Of a DNA stretch of 6,843 bases, positions 1 through 4,997 are shown piece after piece; positions within the stretch are counted from its first letter, which is position 1; each line of letters starts with the position of its first letter. This DNA is from an uncultured Eubacteriales bacterium. GTDB taxonomy: Bacteria; Bacillota; Clostridia; Oscillospirales; Acutalibacteraceae. The position numbers and the translations under genes are program-made. The notes under the pieces were generated by a model. It saw only the letters and a list, made by a program, of their open reading frames with translations. It was not told where the DNA came from and did not search any database. The stretch spans positions 1 through 6,843 of the forward strand of contig CAQBRY010000089.1 of assembly GCA_948762645.1 (NCBI GenBank), given 5' to 3'.

Positions 1-175
1 TTTCGCCTTTTTCGTCAATATATTCAACGGGACAAAATTCTGACCCGTTGAGTACTTCTCTTATTTTACTTAAAACGTGTTTATGCTCTTTTTCAAGTCC
101 TTTCGCTATATCTCGGCTTGATACCAATAACTTTCCATTTTCGTTTTTGATGTTTACGTTAATTAATTCGTTCAT
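1..175 (-). CDS. Rha-family phage regulatory protein (N-terminal part, cut by window edge)
   Basis: The 58 visible residues begin MNELINVNIKNENG and run into a segment with SSRDIA, LEKEHKHVL and SKIREVLNG. This matches the start of the phage Rha (pRha) regulatory proteins and related antirepressors, in which a 'SSR-[DE]-[IV]-A ... KEH-K-x-[VL]-L' block forms a DNA-binding-like N-terminal domain. Rha proteins are known from lambdoid and Gram-positive phages, where they influence phage growth and host range. The start ATG (173-175) follows GGAGG with a 7-nt spacer. The gene lies about 30 nt beyond a strong terminator that closes the replication operon, leaving little room for its own promoter, so it probably depends on read-through or antitermination (inference). 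The C-terminal part is outside the window, so Rha cannot be told apart from a two-domain antirepressor. Confidence 0.75.
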   Translation of the reverse strand, partial: MNELINVNIKNENGKLLVSSRDIAKGLEKEHKHVLSKIREVLNGSEFCPVEYIDEKGE

Positions 176-207
176 TTTTATTCCTCCGTAAAAATTATTT
201 TTAAAAT

Positions 208-242
208 AAAAAAGAGCTGATAATTTCACAAATCATCAGCCC
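208..242 (-). terminator. Rho-independent terminator at the end of the replication operon
   Basis: On the minus strand, 242 to 230 pairs with 226 to 214 as a continuous 13-bp stem with two G-U pairs and a 3-nt GUG loop. It is followed by six U residues (213 to 208). The stem begins inside the TAG stop (244-242) of the last operon gene. It lies in the leader of the downstream Rha-type gene, so it may also act as an attenuator for that gene. Confidence 0.8.
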
Positions 243-466
243 TAAACCTCGTTAATATTTAAAACCTTTTCAAGCGGTACGATTAAAGTATTTTTGCTGT
301 TTTGCTCTTTAAGTTCTGCCTCATAATAATAAATTCCTTTCTTGTTTTTCCTTAAAATACACGCTGTCAAAATAAAATCTTTAATGCTTCAACCATTTAA
401 GTCAAGCTGCCACGTATCATAGTAAACAAGCCGATTAAGCCTCGATTTCACTTGTGATAGCTCCAT
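242..466 (-). pseudogene. Small phage protein of about 74 residues interrupted by an in-frame TGA
   Basis: An ATG at 464-466 follows GGAGG (spacer 7 nt) and sits 1 nt after the helicase stop, an ideal translationally coupled start. The frame runs 25 codons (MELSQVKSRLNRLVYYDTW..., ending DLNG), meets TGA at 389-391, then stays open for 48 more codons to TAG (242-244). The second part reads like real protein: SIKDFILTACILRK, then KGIYYYEAELKE and LIVPLEKVL, a small beta-rich pattern. I recall similar short proteins next to phage replication genes but cannot name a family or function. The TGA is either a nonsense mutation or a read-through site. Other genes here end in TGA, so a recoded genetic code is unlikely. 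A TTG at about 368-370 could restart the C-terminal part, but no ribosome binding site supports it. Confidence 0.55.
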
Positions 467-467
467 T

Positions 468-1829
468 TTATTTCCTCCAATTCGTTTTATTTTCCTCTTG
501 CTTTTCATCATAAACTCGGTCAAGCTCTGTAAATTTCATGTAATTTCCGCTAAAGTTAAAAAGTGTTACTCCCGTATTTCCTCTGCGGTTTAATGCTACA
601 TCTACACCTACGGTTTTACTTTTTAAAATTCCCCTTTCGTCTAAATTTTTTTCTACGCACCACATTAAAATTAATTTATTGCATGATTGCTCGATTTCCC
701 CGCTGTCTCTTAAATCGGTAGGGCAAGGGCGTTTATTCTCATCTGATACTCGGTTTAATTGCGATAAACATAATATCGGGACTTGTAGTTCTCCTGCTAA
801 ACATTTTAAGTCTCGGCAGATAGAGCCGACTTCTTGGTTTCGATTTTCACAATTTTTGTTCCCCCTCATTAATTGCAAATAATCAATCACAATCAGCCCT
901 AAATTCTCAATCATTCGGCACTCAAGCCTTATGTCGTTTACTGTTAAACTCGGCGTATCGTTAATTTTTAGCGGTAAATTATAAATATCATCAATCGCCT
1001 TTGATATTGCTAAAAGCTCGCTGGTTCTTGCGCTTTCTGGGCGAGTTTTATCTTTAAATTTTTGGTCGATTAGCGTATTCATGGGAATATTTGAATTTTT
1101 AGCAAGTATTCGTTCGTAAACCTCTGCACTTTCCATTTCTTGACTAAAAAAACAAACAGTTTTGCCCGTCCGTGCTACATTCTCGGCTATTGTTGCGGCG
1201 AACGCCGTTTTACCTATCTTCGGACGAGCTGCCAAAATGATTAGATTTCCTGCCGTCATGCCTTTTAATTTTTCGTCTACACGCTTAAATCCTGTATCGC
1301 ACCTATTTTCTGGCGGCGATTTATCGCTTAGATAAGTTTCAAAAAGCCTTAATCCAACTTCTCCGATTGGCTCTAATTTTCGTACCTTTTGCGACTTCAT
1401 AATCTCATAAAGTCCTGTCATGGCTTCGGCTGTGACTTCTTCGGCACAATCTGGCGTGGTTTCAAAAGCAATTTTTGCTCCGATTTCCTTTAGCTTTCTC
1501 GCTTTGTATGAATTTATGATAATTTTAGAATATTGTTGGGTATTGCTAACACTTGGTACGCTTTCGGCACACGCTAATAAAAGAGATTTTATGTCGCTTT
1601 CAATCACATTTGGGCTTGACGTTACCTCGCTTAAAATTGTGACAAAATCAATCGGCTTTCCCTTGCTCGATAACCTTAAAACGGCTTCATAGCAGATTTT
1701 TAGTTGTTCAAAATAAAAGTGTTCGGGCTTTAATTCATCAATTACGCTTGCTAAACTTTTACTATCAATAATTATTGCTCCTATTACCGACATTTCGGCG
1801 GTTTTGGCGGCTTCAAGTTCTATTTCCAA
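468..1829 (-). CDS. dnaB: Replicative DNA helicase, DnaB family
   Basis: This 453-residue protein has full DnaB length and order. Residues 1-150 are the N-terminal helical domain (AEMSVIGAIIID matches the usual AEQSVLGAILLD opening) plus linker. Residues 175-440 are the RecA-like motor. Visible motifs are Walker A (ARPKIGKT, 201-208), the catalytic-glutamate segment SQEM (229-232), Walker B with DYLQLM (316-321), the sensor glutamine in LSQLNR (355-360), DLRDSGEIEQ (372-381) and the arginine finger in NRRGNTG (414-420). It would form a hexamer that unwinds DNA ahead of the phage fork, loaded by the initiator encoded just upstream. The start is TTG (1827-1829), chosen because GGAGGTGA lies 6 nt before it and because it keeps the conserved N-terminus. 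The next ATG, at residue 13, would cut into that region. Its last codons (NWRK) encode the ribosome binding site of the next gene. Confidence 0.95.
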   Translation of the reverse strand: MEIELEAAKTAEMSVIGAIIIDSKSLASVIDELKPEHFYFEQLKICYEAVLRLSSKGKPIDFVTILSEVTSSPNVIESDIKSLLLACAESVPSVSNTQQYSKIIINSYKARKLKEIGAKIAFETTPDCAEEVTAEAMTGLYEIMKSQKVRKLEPIGEVGLRLFETYLSDKSPPENRCDTGFKRVDEKLKGMTAGNLIILAARPKIGKTAFAATIAENVARTGKTVCFFSQEMESAEVYERILAKNSNIPMNTLIDQKFKDKTRPESARTSELLAISKAIDDIYNLPLKINDTPSLTVNDIRLECRMIENLGLIVIDYLQLMRGNKNCENRNQEVGSICRDLKCLAGELQVPILCLSQLNRVSDENKRPCPTDLRDSGEIEQSCNKLILMWCVEKNLDERGILKSKTVGVDVALNRRGNTGVTLFNFSGNYMKFTELDRVYDEKQEENKTNWRK

Positions 1830-1835
1830 TATCTC

Positions 1836-1843
1836 TCACCTCC
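1836..1843 (-). promoter_or_regulatory. Strong ribosome binding site fixing the TTG start of the helicase
   Basis: GGAGGTGA on the minus strand is a near-perfect anti-16S match, 6 nt before the TTG at 1827-1829. It decides the start in favour of TTG over the ATG 12 codons downstream. Confidence 0.75.
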
Positions 1844-1849
1844 AAAGGT

Positions 1850-1884
1850 AAAAATTAAAGCACGCTCTCAAACGTGCTTTAATT
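1850..1884 (-). terminator. Hairpin with U-rich tail in the helicase leader
   Basis: Positions 1853-1864 and 1873-1884 are perfect 12-bp inverted arms (core GCACG/CGTGC) around an 8-nt loop. On the minus strand the stem runs into UUUAAUUUUU. It lies about 110 nt past the stop of the initiator gene and ends only 6 nt before the helicase ribosome binding site. It could terminate part of the transcripts from upstream, act as an attenuator, or stabilise or process the mRNA. The symmetry means it could also work on the plus strand, though the tail there is weaker. Confidence 0.55.
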
Positions 1885-1996
1885 GCTCTATTTTGCGTTT
1901 TATGTTTCAAATGACAAACTATACTAATATCGTATTAAGACGCCTTAAACGCTAAATATGAGGCAATATGAGTATATTCGCTTGCTTTTTCATCAT
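1885..1996 (-). other. Short intergenic segment between initiator and helicase
   Basis: No gene with a proper start was found. On the minus strand a frame from about 1998 down to 1935 reads VNDEKASEYTHIASYLAFKAS before TAA, but it has no ATG, GTG or TTG. It begins right after the initiator stop in another frame, so it could be a lost C-terminal tail of that protein. The plus strand carries two copies of AATATGAG about 11 nt apart. A TTGTCA in this gap could be a weak -35, but no good -10 follows. Confidence 0.3.
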
Positions 1997-2692
1997 TTAC
2001 CTGTTACAATTCATCTGAATTGATAATTGTAAATATTTTTCTCGGAGCTTTTTTCCTGACAAAATATTTGCTCGCCAAAACGTGCTTTTATGTGCCCAGA
2101 CTATAACATCTGCGATTTTATCGGGGTCTAAGCCGTCCCGCCTAATCATTAGGTCAATATCTTTCGCCCAGCGTTGCCGTCTGGCTTCATCCGCTTTAAA
2201 TTCGGGCGTGTGCTTCTGGATTTGTTCCTCCAAAAACTGTGCTAGCATATAAGGCTCGCTCTTTTCGTGAAATATCTGATTTTTAGTTTTTTCTTTCCCT
2301 GTTTCACGAAAGCTGCGACTATTATTTTTTGTATATATTTCTTTTTTATATTCTTGGCTGTTTTCAACGATAGGGGAAAAGGTGTTTTCACATAGACCGT
2401 CCATGAATTTTTGACTATTTACGGTTAAAATCCTTTTTTCTATTTCTTTTATGTCTGTTTTATATATAATTTTTGAATTTAGATACTCTGATTTTATTAG
2501 TTTATTTATCACTTTTGACACTCGGTCTTTGCTTATTCCTAATAATTGAGCAAAATATCCGTTTGTCGCATAACAACCTTTACCACTATCAAGTGTAAAA
2601 ATTGAGGATATTAATATTTTTTCTGTTTGTCCTAAATTTTTATTATTTAAAATCTCTTTTGGTATCCAAATACCCTTAAAATTTTCATTCAT
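1997..2692 (-). CDS. Phage replication initiator / replisome organiser with N-terminal winged helix
   Basis: This 231-residue protein has two regions. Residues 1-75 form a winged-helix DNA-binding domain (TNGYFAQLLGISKDRVSKVINKL is the helix-turn-helix, followed by a wing). A polar, low-complexity linker spans about 95-145. Residues 145-231 form a C-terminal helical domain with the pattern RRQRWAKDIDLMIRRDG...IVWAHKSTFWRANILSGKKLREKY. That pattern, with tryptophans in 'W-[AC]-[HQ]-x-[SD]-x-FW-x-x-NILS', is typical of DnaD-like or O-type phage initiators that bind the origin and recruit the helicase or its loader. No separate loader gene is visible, so loading may use this protein directly or a host loader (inference). 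The ATG (2690-2692) follows GGAGG inside the end of the preceding gene, and the intergenic gap is 1 nt. Confidence 0.8.
   Translation of the reverse strand: MNENFKGIWIPKEILNNKNLGQTEKILISSIFTLDSGKGCYATNGYFAQLLGISKDRVSKVINKLIKSEYLNSKIIYKTDIKEIEKRILTVNSQKFMDGLCENTFSPIVENSQEYKKEIYTKNNSRSFRETGKEKTKNQIFHEKSEPYMLAQFLEEQIQKHTPEFKADEARRQRWAKDIDLMIRRDGLDPDKIADVIVWAHKSTFWRANILSGKKLREKYLQLSIQMNCNR
2263..2311. repeat. Inverted repeat TTTCGTGAAA / TTTCACGAAA inside the initiator gene
   Basis: TTTCGTGAAA at 2263-2272 and its exact complement TTTCACGAAA at 2302-2311 are 29 bp apart. Each copy is itself nearly palindromic (TTTC/GAAA around two bases). They lie in the linker-coding, AT-rich part of the initiator gene, a place where phage origins are often found. 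No larger iteron array is visible, so an origin function is only a suggestion. Confidence 0.3.
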
Positions 2693-2693
2693 A

Positions 2694-3005
2694 TTAATAT
2701 TTCCTCCAATTTAAAGCGCTCGCATTCGACTGCGAGCGTTTTTCTTTGCGTATTAACACGTATAAATTATTTGAAAATTTGTTATTTTCCTTGGTCTTTA
2801 CAACTTCTAAATATCCGTAATATACAAGCTGATCTATATATTTTTTCGGCGTATCATAGTTTACGTTTAAATCATATGCTATCTTTTTACGGCTCGGATA
2901 GCACGTATTTTTATCAAAACATAACCCGTCTAAATAAGAATAAATCGCCTTTGATTTTATATTTAGTCTCCTATCCGTCATCACTTGTTTAAGTGCATTA
3001 TTCAT
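2694..3005 (-). CDS. Small winged-helix DNA-binding protein (HTH_36-like)
   Basis: This 103-residue protein is almost entirely one winged helix. It reads DRRLNIKSKAIYSYLDGL, then YPSRKKIAYDLNVNYDTPKKYIDQL as the helix-turn-helix, then YYGYLEVVKTKENNKFSNNLYVL as the wing. This arrangement ('S-x-K-A-x-Y-x-Y-L ... YPS-x-x-x-[IL]-A') is that of the HTH_36 family in phage replication modules and plasmid initiators. It may act with the next gene, as a split or accessory initiator, or as a regulator. The start ATG (3003-3005) follows GGGAGG with a 7-nt spacer. The last residues (RSQSNASALNWRKY) are encoded by a GC-rich hairpin and then by the ribosome binding site of the following gene, so the tail sequence may be dictated by RNA signals rather than by protein function. 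Confidence 0.75.
   Translation of the reverse strand: MNNALKQVMTDRRLNIKSKAIYSYLDGLCFDKNTCYPSRKKIAYDLNVNYDTPKKYIDQLVYYGYLEVVKTKENNKFSNNLYVLIRKEKRSQSNASALNWRKY
2713..2742 (+). terminator. GC-rich hairpin inside the 3' end of the winged-helix gene
   Basis: CGCTCGCA (2717-2724) pairs perfectly with TGCGAGCG (2731-2738) around a 6-nt loop. On the plus strand the stem extends through G-U and three A-U pairs and ends in TTTTTCTTT, the look of a rho-independent terminator facing against the operon. On the minus strand the stem is followed only by CUUUAAAUU and then GGAGG, so there it would act more as an mRNA-processing or translation-control hairpin. It overlaps coding sequence. Confidence 0.45.
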
Positions 3006-3029
3006 TATAAAGCCTCCCTAAATTAACTT

Positions 3030-3437
3030 TTAAAATGGTAAATCGTAATCGTTTAAAACTTCTTTTACTTCCTGCTCCGCGCGGTCTAAATCTTCCTGCG
3101 TTATCACTTCGCGCGCGATAAATCCGTGATAAAACTTGTCATCCACTTTGTTTGTATAGTATTTTGCCGTAAGCCATATTTCGTCATGCTCTTTATAATT
3201 TTTTAAAATCTTTTGCCCGAGTTCTCCAAAAGCTACAATATTTGCATACGTTGGATTTCTCCATTGTCCCGTTTCTTTGTCTTTTCCTCCCGATAGCTGC
3301 ACTGAAAATTTGACCGTGTCATTTCCGTATAATTTAGGGCTTTGTGGTATTCTTCCTCTAAAAATTACTGTATTAACGTAACAATTACCCGTATATTTCT
3401 CTTTTTCGTCCTCAAAAATTTTAACTATTTTTCCCAT
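3030..3437 (-). CDS. ssb: Single-stranded DNA-binding protein, SSB-like
   Basis: This 135-residue protein has an OB-fold body (about 20-112). It contains NTVIFRGRIPQSPKLYGNDTV at the first strands, then WRNPTYANIVAFGELGQKI, the usual 'W-x-x-[IV]-x-[AF]-[FW]-G-x-x-A' region of SSB, and DEIWLTAKYYTNKVDDKFYHG in the later strands. A charged linker follows, and the protein ends in NDYDLPF, matching the acidic DDDIPF-type tip that binds partner proteins. It would coat single-stranded DNA at the fork and during recombination, beside Sak and RusA. The ATG (3435-3437) lies inside the end of the resolvase gene (13-nt overlap), with AAGGAG 8 nt upstream, indicating translational coupling. It has about 17 residues of N-terminal extension before the OB fold. 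Confidence 0.88.
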   Translation of the reverse strand: MGKIVKIFEDEKEKYTGNCYVNTVIFRGRIPQSPKLYGNDTVKFSVQLSGGKDKETGQWRNPTYANIVAFGELGQKILKNYKEHDEIWLTAKYYTNKVDDKFYHGFIAREVITQEDLDRAEQEVKEVLNDYDLPF

Positions 3438-4138
3438 GTTTTTATCTCCTTTATTTGAATAATTATTTGTGGTGTTTCGCCATACTTTTTGAAAAAATTA
3501 ATACCGCATACTTGGCTATCGTCAAAATATGCGGTATCGTTTAGTGCGTCTAAAATTATCTTAATTATATTGTCGCTGTCTGGCTTCTTTGTTGGTAGTA
3601 TTTCGCCGTTTAGAGCCTTTTGTCTTTGCTCTTTGTTAAACTTCTTAGGAATAGAAAAAAGGGCGGTTATTTCAATTTTAAGTGGTATTCCTTGCGGGAA
3701 TTTTTCACTCATTAATCTTTGTAAACTTACCCTTATTTTTTGTTCATATTCTGTTGTCTGCTTTGGCGTGTAAACTATGCTTTGCCCTCGAATAAAGCAT
3801 AATCTCGGACGCTGCTTTCCCTTTGGTTCTCCCAATACTTTAAATTTTATCGTCATTCTATCGTCATTCTTTGGCTTCCTCTCCATACTATTCAAGCCTT
3901 GAAGTATCTCTACACGCTGTTTAATCGTTAATTCCTTAAAACTTTTTATGTTGTATTTTGCTAAAATCCCTTGATATAGCTTCTCTGGCTCATCCATATC
4001 AAAAATTATATTCTTTAATACTCTAGCTTCTCTCGGCGTTATTTTCTCTATTTCTGCTTCGGGTAAATCCTCCCCCGCGTAAACATAAAGCCCTAAGCCA
4101 TACCTTGCTAAAGCCTTTGTTAAACTGCGTTGTATCAC
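3425..4138 (-). CDS. rusA: Sak/DUF1071 C-terminal half fused in frame to RusA Holliday-junction resolvase
   Basis: This 237-codon frame holds two domains. Residues 1-94 are the C-terminal half of a Sak/DUF1071 annealing protein (IQRSLTKALARYGLGLYVYAGEDLPEAE is the family's hallmark). Residues 95-237 are a complete RusA resolvase with LGEPKGKQRPRL, KKPDSDNIIKIILDALND (acidic residues 187 and 189) and AYFDDSQV (206-207). These supply the metal-binding aspartates used to cut Holliday junctions. The 5' boundary is a GTG at 4136-4138 with no ribosome binding site, so it is not a credible start; the true upstream part is the 4167-4451 frame. RusA alone probably starts at the ATG 3854-3856, giving 143 residues, a normal RusA length. 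The fusion is created by an exact 11-bp duplication at 3848-3869. The 3' end overlaps ssb by 13 nt. Confidence 0.85.
   Translation of the reverse strand: MIQRSLTKALARYGLGLYVYAGEDLPEAEIEKITPREARVLKNIIFDMDEPEKLYQGILAKYNIKSFKELTIKQRVEILQGLNSMERKPKNDDRMTIKFKVLGEPKGKQRPRLCFIRGQSIVYTPKQTTEYEQKIRVSLQRLMSEKFPQGIPLKIEITALFSIPKKFNKEQRQKALNGEILPTKKPDSDNIIKIILDALNDTAYFDDSQVCGINFFKKYGETPQIIIQIKEIKTWEK
3848..3869 (-). repeat. Exact 11-bp tandem duplication at the sak-rusA junction
   Basis: On the minus strand the unit GAATGACGATA occurs twice, back to back. With one copy removed, the sak frame would read ...KPKNDDKI and stop at TAA, while ATGACGATAAAATTT would begin rusA 10 nt after GGAGAGG, an ordinary overlapping gene pair. 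With two copies the sak stop is lost and sak reads straight into rusA. The old rusA start (3867-3865) now encodes only MTIE before TGA, and that TGA overlaps the second ATG as ATGA, so coupled re-initiation could still give free RusA. Confidence 0.8.
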
Positions 4139-4166
4139 CTTATTTACATCAAAACTCGTAATGTTT

Positions 4167-4451
4167 TCAAGTAAAATAGATTTGTTTTTTATAGTCCATA
4201 ACGGGTAAATATTCTATATGTTCCAGTCCCTCTATTATAACTCCCGTCTTTACCCAGCACGTTCGCCCGTCTGTGTGATATATGCAGCCGCTTTCCGTTT
4301 CGTAAACTTTATATGTTGCGGTAGGGTAGAGCTTTTTTGTTTCGCTCCACGCATACGCCCAAGCTAGATAATTTAACCCGTTCTTCTTTTCTATTTGTTT
4401 ATTTACGTTAATTTCAAATAACGTCTGAAATACTGATTTTTTACTCTCCAT
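4167..4451 (-). CDS. Sak-type single-strand annealing protein (DUF1071), N-terminal half, frameshifted
   Basis: The 94 residues begin MESKKSVFQTLFEINVNKQIEKKNGLNYLAWAYAW and continue through YPTATYKVYE, YHTDGRTCWVKTGV and EGLEHIEYLPVMDYK. This is the clear N-terminal half of the DUF1071/Sak family, the phage Rad52-like proteins that anneal single strands during recombination-dependent replication. After residue 88 the frame drifts (QIYFT) and stops at TGA. One base forward, the expected continuation (NKSILLENITSFDVNKV, then IQRSLTKAL) is intact and joins the 3425-4138 frame. Without the shift the protein would be about 200 residues, a normal length. The shift lies at a run of six A (4185-4190); five would restore the frame. 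The ATG (4449-4451) has AAGGAG 11 nt upstream, at the end of the preceding gene. Either a pseudogene, a slippage-expressed gene or a sequencing error. Confidence 0.85.
   Translation of the reverse strand: MESKKSVFQTLFEINVNKQIEKKNGLNYLAWAYAWSETKKLYPTATYKVYETESGCIYHTDGRTCWVKTGVIIEGLEHIEYLPVMDYKKQIYFT
4185..4190 (-). other. A6 homopolymer at the sak frameshift point
   Basis: The minus strand reads TAT-AAA-AAA-CAA-ATC in the N-terminal frame. The C-terminal half needs TAT-AAA-AAC-AAA-TCT, so one A is in excess. A one-base deletion in the transcript, or +1 movement of the ribosome, would restore full-length Sak. Confidence 0.7.
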
Positions 4452-4459
4452 ATCTTTCT

Positions 4460-4693
4460 TTACTCCTTTATCTCACTACATTCTAAATCTGCAAGTTCGG
4501 CTTCATAATCTATCGGCTCGGCTGTCTGTTTATAATGTAAATTCAAACAATCTTCACAACAAGCTAAATCATCTAAACAATAATAATCGTCTTCTGCATA
4601 AATCCAATCACTGCAAAAATAGCACTTTAATACTTTTTCGGGTTCATTATCTGGTGGCTCTAAGTAATGCCTGTCGTCTAAAATTTCTAACAT
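4460..4693 (-). CDS. Small cysteine-rich, probably zinc-binding phage protein
   Basis: This is a 77-residue acidic protein of unknown function. Cysteines at 24, 27, 46 and 49 form two CxxC knuckles (KCYFCSDW and CCEDCL), with further cysteines at 39, 45 and 72, consistent with a small zinc ribbon. The pattern 'P-E-x-V-L-K-C-x-x-C ... Y-A-E-D-D-Y-Y' is familiar from small uncharacterised proteins at the head of Firmicutes phage recombination modules, but I cannot assign a role. The ATG (4691-4693) lies inside the end of the upstream membrane-protein gene (7-nt overlap), with AAGGAGG 10 nt upstream. Its final codons carry the ribosome binding site for sak. The position next to sak suggests an accessory role in early DNA metabolism, which is inference only. 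Confidence 0.7.
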   Translation of the reverse strand: MLEILDDRHYLEPPDNEPEKVLKCYFCSDWIYAEDDYYCLDDLACCEDCLNLHYKQTAEPIDYEAELADLECSEIKE

Positions 4694-4839
4694 TTTTTAT
4701 CGTCCTCCTTTCTGAATGCTCGTTCGCATACCTTTAAAAACGCTTGTATCGTTTGCCTCCTTAATTTTCTTATTTGTATCCCTTGATATATTGCTACTGC
4801 TATTAATACTCCCACTATTAAAATTAAAAATGTTTCCAT
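4687..4839 (-). CDS. 50-residue single-span membrane protein, first gene of the leftward operon
   Basis: The frame begins at ATG 4837-4839, with AAGGAG 8 nt upstream, and ends at TAG 4687-4689. Residues 4-19 (FLILIVGVLIAVAIYQ) form one hydrophobic segment after a very short N-terminus. A basic stretch follows (RKLRRQ, 27-32), predicting an N-out/C-in orientation. The rest is a charged cytoplasmic tail (ERAFRKEDDKKC). It overlaps the next gene by 7 nt and carries that gene's ribosome binding site, which supports its being a real coding unit despite its size. Small one-span proteins at the start of early phage operons are common and mostly uncharacterised. No specific function can be given. Confidence 0.65.
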   Translation of the reverse strand: METFLILIVGVLIAVAIYQGIQIRKLRRQTIQAFLKVCERAFRKEDDKKC

Positions 4840-4874
4840 GTTCACTTCTCCTTTTTATTTTGTTTTTTCGCAGT

Positions 4875-4908
4875 AAAAAAGCGCCGATATTTAAATATCA
4901 ACGCTTTT
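4875..4908 (-). terminator. Terminator-like hairpin in the leader of the leftward operon
   Basis: On the minus strand 4908 to 4893 folds onto 4892 to 4877: AAAAGCG, UU, GAUAU pairs with AUAUC, GG, CGCUUUU, the UU/GG positions being G-U pairs. The U run 4880-4875 follows. On the plus strand the same positions would be C-A mismatches, so the structure favours the minus transcript. It lies between the candidate promoter and the first gene and could act as an attenuator. Confidence 0.55.
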
Positions 4909-4955
4909 AGGTACTAAAACATTCGCTTACATTATTGAATTGCTTGATTGTTTAA

Positions 4956-4980
4956 GGTACTATTGAAAAATCATAAGTAC
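4956..4980. promoter_or_regulatory. Possible operator: inverted repeat over the -10 box
   Basis: GTACTTATGA on the minus strand faces GTACTATTGA on the plus strand across a short AAAAA/TTTTT centre, with 8 of 10 positions matching. It covers the -10 box of the candidate leftward promoter, as a phage repressor site would. The cognate repressor is not in the window. Confidence 0.3.
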
Positions 4981-4997
4981 AAATTTGCTTGTGTCCA
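4970..4997 (-). promoter_or_regulatory. Candidate promoter for the leftward early/replication operon
   Basis: On the minus strand TGGACA (4997-4992, 5 of 6 match to TTGACA) is followed after 16 nt by TATGAT (4975-4970, 5 of 6 match to TATAAT). Transcription would start near 4963, giving a leader of about 125 nt that includes the 4875-4908 hairpin before the first gene. It was identified by eye only, and AT-rich DNA produces such matches by chance. Confidence 0.4.

Noticed and set aside
389..391. TGA read as tryptophan (alternative genetic code)
   Set aside because: TGG is used for tryptophan throughout, and TGA ends the methyltransferase and the 5276-5578 gene at sensible places.
679..1692. 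Plus-strand frames opposite the helicase gene
   Set aside because: They are antisense shadows of a well-supported DnaB gene, with no family resemblance or ribosome binding site.
4184..4190. A classic -1 slippery heptamer (A AAA AAC) at the sak frameshift
   Set aside because: The heptamer is present, but in the sak N-terminal frame it reads AAA-AAA-C rather than A-AAA-AAC, and the halves need a +1 (or -2) change, not -1. The canonical mechanism does not fit.
4716..4910. Hydrophobic plus-strand frame of 64 residues
   Set aside because: It is the antisense of the minus-strand membrane-protein gene and the leader hairpin, with no ribosome binding site; its hydrophobicity mirrors the AT-rich opposite strand.
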